A program made the translations under genes and the position numbers. A stretch of DNA of 64,000 bases from positions 5,146,001 to 5,210,000 of the forward strand of contig JAJEKV010000064.1 in NCBI GenBank assembly GCA_021234155.1, given 5' to 3'. A model generated the notes under the pieces. That model saw only the letters and a list, made by a program, of their open reading frames with translations. It had not been told where the DNA came from and ran no database searches. Origin of the DNA: Isoetes taiwanensis. Lineage: Eukaryota; Streptophyta; Lycopodiopsida; Isoetales; Isoetaceae. Below, piece by piece: positions 21,410 through 32,814 of this stretch (its first letter is position 1; each line of letters opens with the position of its first letter).

Positions 21410-24337
21410 TCATTCAGGGAGCATGTGAGATGAGTAAAATGGAGCCAGGGGAAGTCCAAAGGAGGCCATTGCCCTAGGCTCCAATGGAGGAGGATGGGTT
21501 GCCTTTTGTTGCACCCTTGCAAACGGATGGTATTCTGCAGAGGGCATAATAACCTGCAGTTGATCCATTTGATAGTGTGAATGATGAGAGGCCGGGAGAT
21601 GAACATCTTGGAGTTGGCATTGTGAAGCTTCTTATCGGGTTGATACTATCATGTCCCGGGGAAGCTCTAGTGATTGCATTGTGTGCTCGGGGTGCCGGAG
21701 TCCCAAGCTCGGTTAGAGATGGCCAATTAGATTTATTACACACAAGAATGGTGATACTCTAGAATGCCCCATTGAACTACACACCCCAAGGCCCACCCAA
21801 GGCCATGTGGAAGATTTGGTGGTCGATGAGCATCCTTTGATCACAAGGAAGAGACGCTATGTCTTTCATAAAAGGCAGCCAAAGGTGCCCAAGAGGCCTA
21901 GAAGTGACAAATATTTAGAAAGGATGGAAAGTATGGCACCAACCAAAGAAAACCCGAGGCAATTAGGGGACAAGAGTGTTGCAACCCTAGATTGCACAAA
22001 GGCATTACAATGTGGATGACCTCGTGCGATAAGGTCCCAATACATTGGACAGCTTCAAAAAGATAGGATTAATTTCATTTTACTCCTTGTGTAGGAATTC
22101 CAAATATGATGAAAACACAGGACGGGCCGCTATATCAATTGAGGGGAATGAAGGTATGTATGAGAGCATTGAGATGGATTCTTGGGGTGAGCAAGTCTTC
22201 ATTTTACGAGATCTTTGGGAGCAGGTTAGAAAAGGGCACACTTTGTTCCAACATGGTAATGCACTCACTTTGAAACCTAGAGCAAATACTCTAAAGGCCA
22301 TTGCGTCTTGAGAGCTTTGTGAGATACATGTCTCAATCTATGCCCCACAAGTCGAGAGGTGAACGAAGCACGGTGTGCGAGTGGTGCAAAAGAGTGTTGC
22401 CACAACACTATATCCAAAAGGAGTGCCTTAAGGAGGTCAACTCCATCCTAGAAACTACCGGAGGTAGGCCTCTTTCTCAATCACATTTCAAAGAGTTATG
22501 GAGCACTCACTTCTTTCTGGACGTGAGTGTCCTACAACACATGCCATTCTCAAAGTGCAACACTTGTATTCAACTCAAGGATACACTTGCATCAACCGCA
22601 ATAGAGAAAGAAAGAATGGCAATTAGGGAGCAATTTGCAGATCACCAAAGGGACCAAATATCATGTAGACAGTTGTATTGGCGAAGGAGAACATTTTCTC
22701 GAGATGCAAATGGACAAATTTTTGTGTATAATTCATGATAAGATGGACCAACACAAGACTTTCTTGCCAAAGCTAGATCCTTTACCCAAGCGTTGTCAAA
22801 ACGCTTTTCGGATGAAAGTAAGTCCAAGGTGTATTAACACATGGTCATGGAACTGGAACATATGGTCATTTTGTGCTTGATCTATGGAGAGATGATCCAA
22901 ACTTCCATGTGAGCTCTATTTTCAAGTGCTTGAGAACACTAGAGAAAGGATCGATAGAAGGGAGGAGGTATTCCCCTTCAAAGACCCATTTTGAGGCTTT
23001 GATGGATGATCAACCGCTTTGTTCTGAAAGGCGGATAAAAAGCTCACATCCAAGGTGCCTAGTGAATCAAGGAGGACTTGGGATGATTTCCCCTTACTAG
23101 AGAAATCACTGCCTGAGGAGCTATGTGTTCAGTTGGACAACTGTTGGAAAGAAAACAAGAATAGATGGATGTTTGGGGCAATGTCATACTTGACAGCAGT
23201 GGGAGTATTCAAAGTTGTGAAAGTGGGATTCATGATGGTTGGGCATACGCATGATGATATTGATGGATTCTTTGGAACTTTCTCCACCAAGCTCAAGAGA
23301 GAAAACGTGACCACTCTCCCTGAACTAATGGATGTGTTTGAGAGCTGCATTGACCCCAACCCAATGGCTTTCTTGATGGATGAGGTTGCAGATTGGAAAT
23401 CATTTGTAGAAGGATACTTGCTAGATGGCAAGGACCAGTTGACAGGACACACAAAGCCACTTCAATTCAAGTTTTGGGTTAGGGATGGAATACCAATCAT
23501 GCAATATAAGTGGAGACCAGGTGACAAGTTGTGGATGCCTGTACAAGGTATCGAAGTTGTGGCAAAGGGGTTTCTTCTGGTGAAGTTCTCATTCCTAAAG
23601 GGCAGCCAAAACCACTACCTCCCTTCAAGATAGTCAAAGACTCTAGCCAACCTGGTGAAGGGCATCAAGGATTACATAACGACCGATGATGTTCGAAATG
23701 GAAAGCACACCTCCACTCTTAAGAAAAATCAAATGGACTCCCTAATCAAGTCATTGGGAGAAAGTTGTAACATGCTTAGAAACCGAATGACCATGTGGGA
23801 GGAGCTAAGAGACGGGTTCTTGCCGTGAGTCAAGATGGGAGGGTTCTCAAGGTGCAAGCACGTCTAAGAATGCTCACTTGGGTCCCAAGTGGTTTGTGGG
23901 GAAGTAAGGCCTCAAAGCTGAAGTGGTTTGATCTTCCCGAGTGGGATCCCTTTGAGGACATCAAGGAAGGATACTTTGTGCTAGTAAGGCCTGATGATGA
24001 GGACCGGCCCAATATGGTTAGGGGTGGCACTCTCTCCGATGTGACCACCACTATGCCCGATGGAGAGGAGTTAGCCCTGGATTCCAAATTCAATATTGGG
24101 AGCCCATTGGGAGGCACAAGAAGGGCAACTTGAAGGAGAGCAATACACCGATCACTTGGGGAGAAGAAGTGGAGGCCAAATTATGCTGACCCTCAAAGGA
24201 GGGAATTGGTGGAGTGTGTGGTATGGTCATATCCAAGTTCTCACATTGCAAAAGACAACACACACAAGATCCCAAGAAAGGAGATGGACAAGGCCATGAG
24301 CAACCTCCATGCTATATCATTGTATGAGGGTGCATAA
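21410..24337 (+). pseudogene. Transposase-like gene of the 12.2-kb element (DUF7869-type)
   Basis: The parts appear in order: a charged N-terminal region; RSQYIGQLQKDRINFIL (near 22,030); a Cys-rich block with VCEWCKRVLPQHY and FSKCNTCIQLKDTL (22,370-22,600); a first acidic motif, CIIHDKMDQHKTFLPKL (22,720-22,770); a second, QLDNCWKENKNRWMF (about 23,130-23,175); VGHTHDDIDGFFGTFSTKL (about 23,235-23,295); and a tail ending LYEGA-stop at 24,335-24,337. Proteins with this series of motifs are, from memory, grouped as DUF7869 and look like DDE/RNase H-fold nucleases, so a role in cutting and joining the element's ends is likely. The best open part (23,055-23,633) has 192 codons. Several frame changes show it is no longer functional, unless some are introns. 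Confidence 0.65.
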
Positions 24338-24508
24338 TATTGAGAAGTTTGAAAACTTTCTCAACTAGTGGTTTGTAAAATTTATGAGGAAAACAAGTAA
24401 CCCAATTCTATGTGTGTCATGTGTAATTCTATTCAAGCAATCAATTCAGAAATTTCTTTTATGGTGTGTGAGTCCCATTTTCAGTCCGAGTCCCAAAATT
24501 CAAGATTT

Positions 24509-24532
24509 GTCCCACTTTAATTAAATACGACT
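24509..24532 (-). repeat. Right terminal inverted repeat (24 bp)
   Basis: Reverse complement of 12,342-12,365 without mismatch. It is followed directly by TCTTTA at 24,533-24,538. Confidence 0.85.
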
Positions 24533-24538
24533 TCTTTA

Positions 24539-25159
24539 CAATATTGGATTTGCAACTATAAGTACGATGTGAATTTTAGTAACCCATCGTTAGACTACTA
24601 GAACCTTTGATTTTTGAACATTGGACATGAGTTTCTAGACTCTTTATTGCAGCTGATATGAAGATGAAAAATAGAGAGAGGCAAGTCGTCCCTACGTTGC
24701 CAATTGAAGCTCAAGAAGAGATTGTATCTATCACAAAGGTGACCTCTCTAGAAGACATATTGGTTTTGCAATGGTTAATCTATTATCCATTCTTATAAGC
24801 TGGCTTGAAACTTGGCTCAAAAAGGTCAAAGCGCAGACGCCAAGCAAATCTAGTACATGGTGCAAAACTACTAAGAAAGGCATTCAAGAGTGCCTCTGTT
24901 CTAGTTCTCTATTATCTATTGGTCCTCTTTGTCCTTTTTGTTGTACAAATTACCAAGATAGCCAATTGAGATTCTAAGGCACCTAGTGCATTTTTCATAT
25001 GCTCATTTCTAGAGGAAACACCTTGAGAGTTCCCACCATTTTCCCTTTTTTATGGAGGGGGGGAGGGGGGTTCATACACCAAAAATTAAAGAAATGGAAT
25101 ATATTTTCCATGCTAATTAGAGAGTGTTTATTAAAAAAAAGACCAAAAAAGATTGACGG
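24539..25159. other. Spacer, nothing recognised
   Basis: The right flank of the 12.2-kb element. It contains a G-rich run near 25,058-25,072 and an A run near 25,133. No coding sequence that I can support. Confidence 0.45.
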
Positions 25160-25476
25160 ATTTCCACTAATGGCAGTGGCAGTATTCATTCAAGCCATGT
25201 CACATTTTGTCGTTCATCCCTCTTTGTAGTTGTATAGCTGGCATTATTTTTGTTGTTGCCATTGAATTTTCATTCTACCGGGCAATATTGCCCAGTAGAA
25301 GCAATATTTCAGTGGCAATAGGGAGAAGAACATCCAGAAATAGCTAAAAATTAGTGATTATTATTTCTGTGTTGTCATTAATAGAAGGCTTTAAAGTGGA
25401 AACTTCCAGAAATTCAATGTTACTACCTGGAAACTATGGTGCCACATCATTTTAAAAAATGCCATTAGTGGAAATC
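25160..25476. mobile_element. MITE-like element with 19-bp inverted ends
   Basis: CGGATTTCCACTAATGGCA at 25,160-25,178 is repeated in reverse complement at 25,458-25,476. The 317-bp body is AT-rich and non-coding and holds an internal near-palindrome (GGGCAATATTGCCC near 25,281). No clear target duplication was found, so the superfamily is open. Confidence 0.65.
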
Positions 25477-25479
25477 CGG

Positions 25480-26100
25480 CCTAATACCTGGAGTTCATGC
25501 TTGGAAATAATAGAATATACGTGTTAACACATCTTTGAGCCTGTTGTTAAATATTTTAGGACCACCATTTTGTTCCCATTTCTAAGTGGTGGTGGTTTAG
25601 CACCCAGTAAGACAATGGCATAATAGGTCTCAATAAGGCTTCTTACACATATTTAGGAGGACCATGATATGCCCTAATAAGCCAAATGTGGTATGAGGTA
25701 AAAGAACAACACCAATAAAAACATTAGATAATCGGTTTCACTTATCAAGAGCATGCTGGGAACACACCATACATGGTTACTTCATCCAAAATTTAAAGAA
25801 GGTTCAATGAAAATGAAGATTTGAGCATGGTATTAGTTGAAAGAAATCAACAACTACAAGTGTTGTAAAAGGACAAAGAAAAATGTTCTTTTTTTAATGT
25901 TCTTGTGTAAAAAAGCACCGTGGCTTTCAACTCTTATAAGTGAAAGAAGATTAGATATGATTGTGCACATCACACTTCCAAACTTAAAACTACAGTGATC
26001 AAGACAGGGATATGTTCAATACTGCATATGTTTTATACACAATACGTATTATTTGAACGATATGGCATAATTTTGAAGCATAATACGTCAAAAATAATTC
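25480..26100. other. AT-rich spacer
   Basis: No gene seen. AAAACTACAGTGATCAAGA near 25,986 recurs near 46,536; both lie close to a block of the CGCTTACGCGAA hairpin family. Confidence 0.5.
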
Positions 26101-26114
26101 GGCACCAAAAAAAT

Positions 26115-26362
26115 TTCATGAAGCGAAAGCTCAGTTTTGCTTACGTGAAAATTTTCTCGCGTAAGCAAAACAGAAGTTTCGCTTACGCGAGGCCCAGAAA
26201 ATTTTGCATAAGCGAATTAAAGGATTCACTTTTGCGTAAGCAAAACAGAGCTTTCGCTTACGCGAAATTATTTGAAGTTCGCGTGAGCGAAACCTCTGTT
26301 TTGCTTACGCGAAAAAAATTTTGCGTAAGCAAAACTTAGCTTTCGCTTACGCAGAACTTTGC
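26115..26362. repeat. CGCTTACGCGAA hairpin repeats, block 1
   Basis: About nine alternating copies of TTTCGCTTACGCGAAA-like and TTTTGCGTAAGCAAAAC-like units. Each is nearly self-complementary or complementary to its neighbour, so the block can fold into several hairpins. The same family recurs at 32,040-32,200 and 46,316-46,392. Confidence 0.85.
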
Positions 26363-26489
26363 AAAGCATTTTGGTACATTTTGTTTAGAAGAAAAAAAAA
26401 TTTGCGCCACAATTTGGTCTGTTTTGGCCAGCTGTAATATTATATATAAGAAAAACGCGTTTAGTCTTAGAATTCACGTCAAATGTTAA

Positions 26490-26790
26490 CTACCAAGTTG
26501 AGTCAACGTTTGGGAAATAATCTGCCTTTGAGGTGTGGGTTTTGTGTCCTGAGCCTGATGCCGGAATCTGTGAAGTGAGATTACTCCTTACTAAGGTTTT
26601 TCGAACTTGGGTTCCTACCCAATTCCTTAGAGATGTATAGGTTCTTGTCCTTCCCCTCTTATACTCAAACAGAACGTTGATGTAACATATGCGTAGTGAG
26701 CTTGCTCCTTCGCACATATACACGTCGGCCTTTAGTTCGGACAATTTAGGAGTCTTTAGAATAGCAGAGATAGTATCCCTTGATAGTAGC
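26490..26790. other. Region before the hAT pseudogene
   Basis: Short frames only. It may contain the left end of the hAT element, which I could not delimit. Confidence 0.3.
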
Positions 26791-26799
26791 AGGAATGGC

Positions 26800-29320
26800 A
26801 GTCAGTCATGCATCTACACAGGCAGCACCTGTGGTCATGCATCATCCTCTAGGAGTGTGGGGTTACGCGTGGTCATGATAGGGCCGGAGGGGTTGCAGCA
26901 TGTGGAAGAAATGTACCTCGAAATACCGATGGTCGAAAGAGAGGTCCGAAGTGAGAGTTTGTGAAGGAGTTTGGCCAGAATAAGTGGCAATGTATGTTTT
27001 GTGGGTAAGCGTCCATAAATGGATCTGCAACAAGAATCCGAGCTCATATTTTACGGGATAGTAAAATTGGGGTGCAAACTTGTACTACATTTGCCGACCT
27101 ACGACAAGATGCAATTGAAATGCTGTCTTCGAAAAAGAACAGTAGCAGAAAAACATAGCCAAGGAACAGTCAAGGACCATGCCAAGAAAATGAAATCAAC
27201 CATACCACCCCTCTTGCTCACGCTGCGTCAATGCCAATGTTCCAAGCAGGGGATGGACTAGGGTCAATAGATGTAAGCACAAGCGAGAAAAGAATGACAG
27301 ACACAATTGAAATAGTGGAAAGACAGACTAAGCAACAGAGGGTTGATAAGTATTTAACATCAAAGCAACTGAAGAAGATGCAATTGAAGGTCGTAGCGGC
27401 ATTCTTATCTCTCAGAATGTCTCTACATGTCTTGAAACACAATGAAAGAAGCCTTCCAAGAAGTTGCCAAAGCGGGGCCGGCTTTCAGGTTGTCTTCATA
27501 CAAGCATGCCAATAACAAAATGGTCGATGAAATACACTGGAAAATGGTCGAGAGGGTTCAGATGAAGTTGTGTCGTGTTACTGAAGCCAGGCCGGCTTCA
27601 CTAGTGATGACAGTTGGAACAACGTAAACAAGGACCACCTTATAAACTTCATGATCTTATATCCAGGAGGCGAAGTATTTTTTTAAGACCGTGGAAACCA
27701 AAACCGACCAGGTAATAGGAGATTGGATTTTTCAAAAGACAAAAGTTGTGATAGAGAGCTTTGGATCGAAGAGAATCTTTCAGGTCGTAATGGATAACGT
27801 GTCTAATTGCAAGCTAGTGGATGAATTGTTAGACTCGAAATTTTCAGGATTGCATGTCACCAACTGCCAGTGCCATTGCCTGAACCTATTGCTCAAGGAT
27901 TGGTTCTCACAGCACACTTGGTTTAAAGATCCCGTTCAGAAAGGGCGTCGTCTTGTCAAGTTCATCACCAAAAACCCGACAATTTATGCCATATACAAGT
28001 CATTGCATCAAAAGGCCCTAGCACTCATGAATCCTGGCCAGACTCAGTTTGGTTTCAATTACATTTGTCTTGAAAGAGTGCTTAGGTGTCGTGATTGGAT
28101 TATCTCCACCTTCAATCATACGGACCTTTTTGAATGAGAGAGGAGGCAGAAGGGCAAGAATGCATCCAAACACCGACAGCAGGTCGCTGCCCTTCGAGAA
28201 ATGCTTGTGCGGGAGACATTTTGGAAAGGCGTAAAGAATGGTGTGAGGTGCATGCAACCTATTTGTCATGCCACAAACCCTTCATTCTTCGAATGCAAGC
28301 ACTAGTAAGGTCTGGAGGTGTTGGCACCCAATTCAACCATTCCTGGAGGGTGACGGGCCCAATGCGCCCTTTGACAATGCCAAGCGGGCAGCACTGCTCA
28401 AGGACTTCATTGTACGATGGAAGAAGTCGTACAACAACCTTCATGGTGCTGCACATGCCTTAAACCCGCACAACCATGACATTGACCATACAGATAAGGA
28501 AGTTATGGGTTCATTGAATAAGGTTACAAAACTTTACTGTCTCAAGACTACAAGCTTTTCACTGTCGAGTTAACCGAGTACCAAAACTTAAGTGGAAGGT
28601 GGGCAGACGAAGAGCTTCATGACATGTTGGAGATTTATAAGGAGCCTAATATGAAATCCTATGCATAATGGCAAGCCCATGGGCCAGTTACTGATACCTT
28701 ACGGGCTCTTACAATGATTGTCCTCTAATTGGTATCCTCCAATAGTGCGAGTGAGAGGAATTGGAGTGCCTATCATACACAGTGTCAGTCAAAATCGCCT
28801 ACTGCATAAGAAGGTTGACAAACTTGTACATAACTTCTCAAACTGATGGCTCTTGAATCGCAACAATGGTCTAGCCACAATCAATAAGTTACAGTTTCCT
28901 TTCATGGATGCAGATTTGGAAGTGGAAGAGGACAGATTCAATAACATTGAGAACGAGCTACTTGCAGTAAATGCTGCGAACCATGTTGGTGAAGACATCC
29001 AACGTACCCATTTTGTCAACATCGAAGATGATGTAGACCAAAACATGTTCTCGGACGAGTCAGACGACAGTGAAGATAGCGAGGAGTCCGATACAGAGAG
29101 GGCAGGTCCAAATAATACCGGAGTTCCATTTGAGAACTTAAATGTACGTGATCTAGCGGACTCTCCAATGCCAATTACCCTGACAAATAGACATGTTAGA
29201 AGAAACATGTCTCGAGGACATTGTAGTAAGGGGAAGGGCCAAAGGAGGTTGAATCTAGGCCAGCACGTGGAAGACGACGAAACTCCGGACGATGAAACTG
29301 ATGAAGATGGTGTTGCCTAA
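26800..29320 (+). pseudogene. hAT transposase pseudogene (BED finger, DUF659, dimerisation, acidic tail)
   Basis: The parts appear in order on the + strand. A BED zinc finger at about 26,965-27,090 (EFGQNKWQCMFCG, then SATRIRAHIL and GVQTC) has an in-frame TAA directly after the Cys pair. A linker follows at 27,231-27,440. The DUF659/catalytic part spans 27,691-28,137 (FQVVMDNVSNCKLVDELLDS, VTNCQCHCLNLLLKDW, IYAIYKSLHQKALAL, ERVLRCRDWIIST). The dimerisation motif SNSASERNWSAY is at 28,737-28,775. A 155-codon acidic tail (28,853-29,320) has runs of Asp/Glu/Ser. Several stops and frame changes separate the parts. This is a different hAT type from the one at 9.5-10.6 kb. Terminal repeats were not found. 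Confidence 0.8.
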
Positions 29321-29372
29321 GAAGATGATGAGATGAGTATCTTCAAACTACTATAACCGTGGATGAGTATCT

Positions 29373-30600
29373 TCATTCTATTGTAACCGTTATTGCACTG
29401 TTAATAAAAAAGTAATAAATAAAGTAAGCTGTCCCTAAGAGGTCAAAGTCAATCCTTGCAGCCACCATTTTAGTTCTGTTTCTTTTAGAACCCCAGTACA
29501 AATCATCATGCATGTACGGATAGGCGAGTCTTTCATTCTCAATGGCTTTTTTGCCAGCGCCATTCATACCTTTATATGCTCACCGCTTCACTTCCACTGG
29601 CTCACCTATCAGCCTTTCTTCTCCCCAATTACAAGTACTAGTATAAACAGCTTGGAGGTCCGTGCATCCTTTCTCTTTCCCAAAGTCAAAATGAAGTAGG
29701 ACATTTCCTGGGTGCATGTCCATGTGTAAATGGTGCTTCTTATGAAGCTTAAGCAAGCCACTTAAAAACGACATAGTTAGGTCACCAACTCTTCGAGCAA
29801 CATGTAACTCTTTCTTCCTGCGTTGCTCAAGCTTAAAGACGTCAACCTCCACATTAGAAGTATACCCTAATCTTTTAAATGCATGCCTCGCAAACTCGTT
29901 ATCTCCATGATGTACAAAAGGAGATGCACAAGAACCTCCATTCCAATATGTGGAACCATGTCTAACCTGCATTTGCGACTTCCTCATATTTTTCATCATA
30001 GCCTTCACTATTACATCGGGGCTCGCATTAGCTAGCTGCACATCATCATTATGAAACTTTACACAGTAGGGTTCATCTTTAGGAAACTAGAACCCAAGAT
30101 ATGGCATTTGTACACCGTCCCATATGTTCTAGACCTAATTCTGGTCCTGTTAACTATCTGAGAGGAATCTACCATTGCAAACCAGATAGTCTTGGCATTC
30201 GCCCCTTTTTTTTTCCACTCTTTATTGGTCTCATAGGATGTTTGGCTCTAATAGTTTGTGCCAACACTTTCTTAACCGGGAGGGAGGGGGTTCCTTGCTA
30301 AGTTTTGATTAATCCAAGTTGTATTCTATGCAACAACTTTGTCTTTCAAATCCTCTCTCAAATGAGGACTTGTCAAATTTGCCACCGCATGAACCGTAAT
30401 TCAGGTCAATGCGAGATACATTACCATCTATCCAGGCATACCATTCAAGAATCATCTTTTTTTCAAGCTCTAGCTCTATCATTCGAGGCCCAAAGGCTCT
30501 CTCGGCATCTTTCATCAGAGCTGAATGGAAGTCTAGCCACCCTTCTTTAGTGGTTGTAATCAACTCTAATTCAGAAGGAGTGGCAGCGCAAATTCGCTCA
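29373..30600 (-). pseudogene. Protein kinase-like pseudogene
   Basis: On the minus strand, 30,041-29,580 encodes a helical stretch and then GLLKLHKKHHLHMDMHPGNV followed by LLHFDFG. This resembles a kinase catalytic loop (H-x-D-x-x-P-x-N). CNWGEERLIGEP lies near the place of the DFG/activation segment. An upstream frame (30,563-30,309, KEGWLDFHSALMKDAERAFG) and a downstream one (29,567-29,373, ENERLAYPYMHDDLYWGSKR) have similar composition and probably belong to it. Stops and frame changes separate them. No glycine loop or clear VAIK lysine was seen, so it may derive from an atypical kinase. It runs towards the hAT tail with about 50 bp between. Confidence 0.45.
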
Positions 30601-30659
30601 CAAAGCCAGTTTACAAAGGAGGCTCTTAAGGAAGACCATGGCTGTTAATCTTTTCCTTT

Positions 30660-32034
30660 GCATCACAGTAGAGGACTTGGCTTCTAGGTTGATATGGGGC
30701 TTTGCTTCTAACCTAAGTCCTTCTAACTCTTGTGGATTCATGGCAGTTCTAGAGAAAATTGTCTAGATAACGTAACGCCAACAGTAGCAAAGCAGCAACG
30801 ATACCTATAAGTCTGGCCCAAACAAAAAAAGAAAAAAAAAAAGAAAAAAGAAAAAAAGAAACCCTCCACTTTAGTGAGTGTCGAAATCGTAAACCAATTC
30901 ATTAAGATTCAAGTAAACTATTAAGTTTCAAGTTTGGCAGTTATAGGAATCCTAAACGTGCATTTTTCTCATTCTCTTTGACAGCTTTGAGTTATGATCT
31001 GACCCAGCTACTGACTCCATAAGGAAGCTCCATCTAAGAGGTTAGCAGACTCAACATATTGCACTTGACCAGGTCAAGCTTTTTGCAAAGACAAGACCAA
31101 ACGGATACTTAATAAACAGTGTTGGACTTTCATCGACAACACTACCAGAAACTAGGGTATATCTAATTAATATATCCTCCTAGCCTTCCATGAGAGTACA
31201 TCACCCACCTTTCAATATCGTGTGACCAAAACCAACAACGGCGCCATGAGAGGGCTATACATCTCAATGAAAGGCTGACCCTAGCTATCCTCGACATCGG
31301 CAATGACACCCACTCTCGGCAGGGTACGATTAAACCATGGCACAACAGGCAATGCCCGGGGGATGCACTTATATATAAGGGGGGTATGGCATCTGCGTTC
31401 GGAGGGTAGCAAAAAACCCCCCTTGTATACGCAATTTTAAAAGGCAATTTGACCCCTCTGTGTATAGATATTGCTCCAAATCAGTGCCTAAAAACACCCC
31501 TAACCCCTAAGTATACGTACGCAAATGGTCCAAAAAACACCCCTCCGTTGAACTCTCATGGGTTATACATTGATCAAAGGTGAATCCCCTGGGAGGCAAT
31601 GGTCACTACCTAAGCCTAGCACTCGACGAAAAACTAAACACTAGATCTTTCTTCAACTCCTTGACATATTAATGTTGTCGATCAAAAGGGCAGGCAATAA
31701 AAGTTCAATTTTCTATTTTTTCTTTTTCTTTTTATTTTTTTACATTTTTCTTATAATTTTACGTCAAAAATTAAGCCTGCTTCATCCATAGAACAAGATG
31801 CTCGCCATCGTCACACCCCTTAGTGGTAGGGGGCAATGGGCAGGGGCCTAACCATGGACTCCACCTAGACTTAAGACAATAAACAACAGACAAAATCTAA
31901 CTAATTTTTACCTAAAAACTAAGAAAAGCTAAAAAAAAAAAAAAAGAAAAAAGGCACATTTTGTGAGGCAGGGCTTCGGGGATTTACCTCTTCCTGTGCA
32001 AAAACTTCGAAACTATGGCACATAATATATAAAG
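30660..32034. other. Spacer with A-rich and T-rich tracts
   Basis: Holds an A/G-rich tract at 30,822-30,860, a T-rich tract near 31,715-31,760 and an A run near 31,932. No gene seen. Confidence 0.5.
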
Positions 32035-32035
32035 A

Positions 32036-32205
32036 AATTTTCGCATAAGCGAAATAACTGTTTCGCTTACCCGAAATTGTTTTCATGTAAGCAAAACAGT
32101 TATTTCGCTTATACGAAGTTATTTCTGTTTTGCTTAAGCGAAATTGATGTTTCGCTTACGTGAAATAAGCGAAATGGCAGTTTCGCATAAGCGGAATATA
32201 TATAT
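32036..32205. repeat. CGCTTACGCGAA hairpin repeats, block 2
   Basis: About eight units such as TTTCGCATAAGCGAAA, TTTCGCTTACCCGAAA and TTTTGCTTAAGCGAAA, ending GTAAGCGG-like and then ATATATATAT at 32,195-32,205. Confidence 0.85.
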
Positions 32206-32250
32206 CTAACATATATATGTTCTTATGTTTGTCCTGTTGAATCCGGCCGT

Positions 32251-32640
32251 TGATCCGAGATCCTACGGCTCACGTGGCTTTGGGACGTATCGTGCGGCCC
32301 AGATGGCTTGGGAGTTTGTGTATAGACTATATGTAAGCGATCCTACGGTCCAGGTTGATTCGATCCTGATCGTTGGTTCGAGATCCTACGGCTCACGTTG
32401 GTTTGGGACACATCCTACGGTGCACATGGCTTGGGAATTATATGTAATCGATCTAACGACCCAGGTTGCTCTTGATCTTGATCGTCGATCCGAGATCCTA
32501 CGGCTCAGGTGGCTTGACACATATCCTACGGTCCAGATGGCTTTGGGAATTATATGTAATAGATCCTACAGCTCATATTGCTTTTATCTGGTGAGATCTT
32601 GATCCTTGATCGAGTCTAAGATCCTAAGGCTCATGTTGAA
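32251..32640 (+). repeat. Tandem repeat of about 120 bp, 3.3 copies
   Basis: Units start at the phrase GAGATCCTACGGCTCA at 32,257, 32,380 and 32,492, with a diverged fourth near 32,618, giving steps of 123, 112 and 126 bp. Each unit also holds ATCCTACGGTCCAGATGGCT or a variant. A 125-codon open frame crosses it but is a by-product of the repeat. Confidence 0.85.
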
Positions 32641-32654
32641 TGCTCGTCCTTTAA

Positions 32655-32757
32655 GGAAGGCTTTTTAAAATTTTTTATGTTATTGGGGGGATTCGAACCT
32701 TGGACCTCAACCCCCCAAAACCCCCACTCTAACCACTAGACCAAGCATTAATTCTAT
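32655..32757 (-). mobile_element. tRNA-derived SINE head (A and B boxes)
   Basis: On the minus strand, TGGTCTAGTGG (A box, 32,733-32,743) and GGTTCGAATCC (B box, 32,689-32,699) stand at the spacing of a tRNA-type polymerase III promoter. The sequence between is mostly G runs and cannot form an anticodon arm. The bases before the A box do not pair with those after the B box, so it is not a tRNA gene. An A/T-rich stretch follows the B box. Confidence 0.65.
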
Positions 32758-32814
32758 GAAAAAATTATGTTTCAAATATACTTAAGGGTAATGTTCTAAT
32801 TAAAATAAAATAGA

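Larger units (their letters stand above)
12342..24532. mobile_element. 12.2-kb TIR-bounded DNA transposon with transposase-like gene and long accessory gene
   Basis: Both ends carry the same 24-bp sequence in inverted order, starting AGTCGTATTTAATTAAAGTG (12,342-12,365 and, reversed, 24,509-24,532). TCTTTA is duplicated outside each end. The + strand of the right third (21.4-24.3 kb) codes for a DUF7869-like, probably DDE-type protein. The - strand of the left two thirds codes for a spliced gene of unknown function. The interior of 12.6-20.2 kb is richer in GC than the flanks and full of a short palindrome. Identical end repeats suggest a fairly recent insertion, but both genes look decayed. 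A 6-bp duplication and an AGT end are also known from Polintons; I see none of the genes of that group, so I call it a plain DNA transposon of uncertain superfamily. Confidence 0.75.

Noticed and set aside
12342-24532. Polinton/Maverick-type element, suggested by the AGT ends and 6-bp duplication
   Set aside because: No protein-primed polymerase, retroviral-type integrase, packaging ATPase, protease or capsid gene was recognised; the transposase-like gene is of another type.
32225-32602. 125-codon protein over the 120-bp tandem repeat
   Set aside because: Frame openness follows from the repeat; units change length by non-multiples of three.
32689-32757. Functional tRNA gene
   Set aside because: Polymerase III boxes are present, but the acceptor and anticodon arms cannot form.
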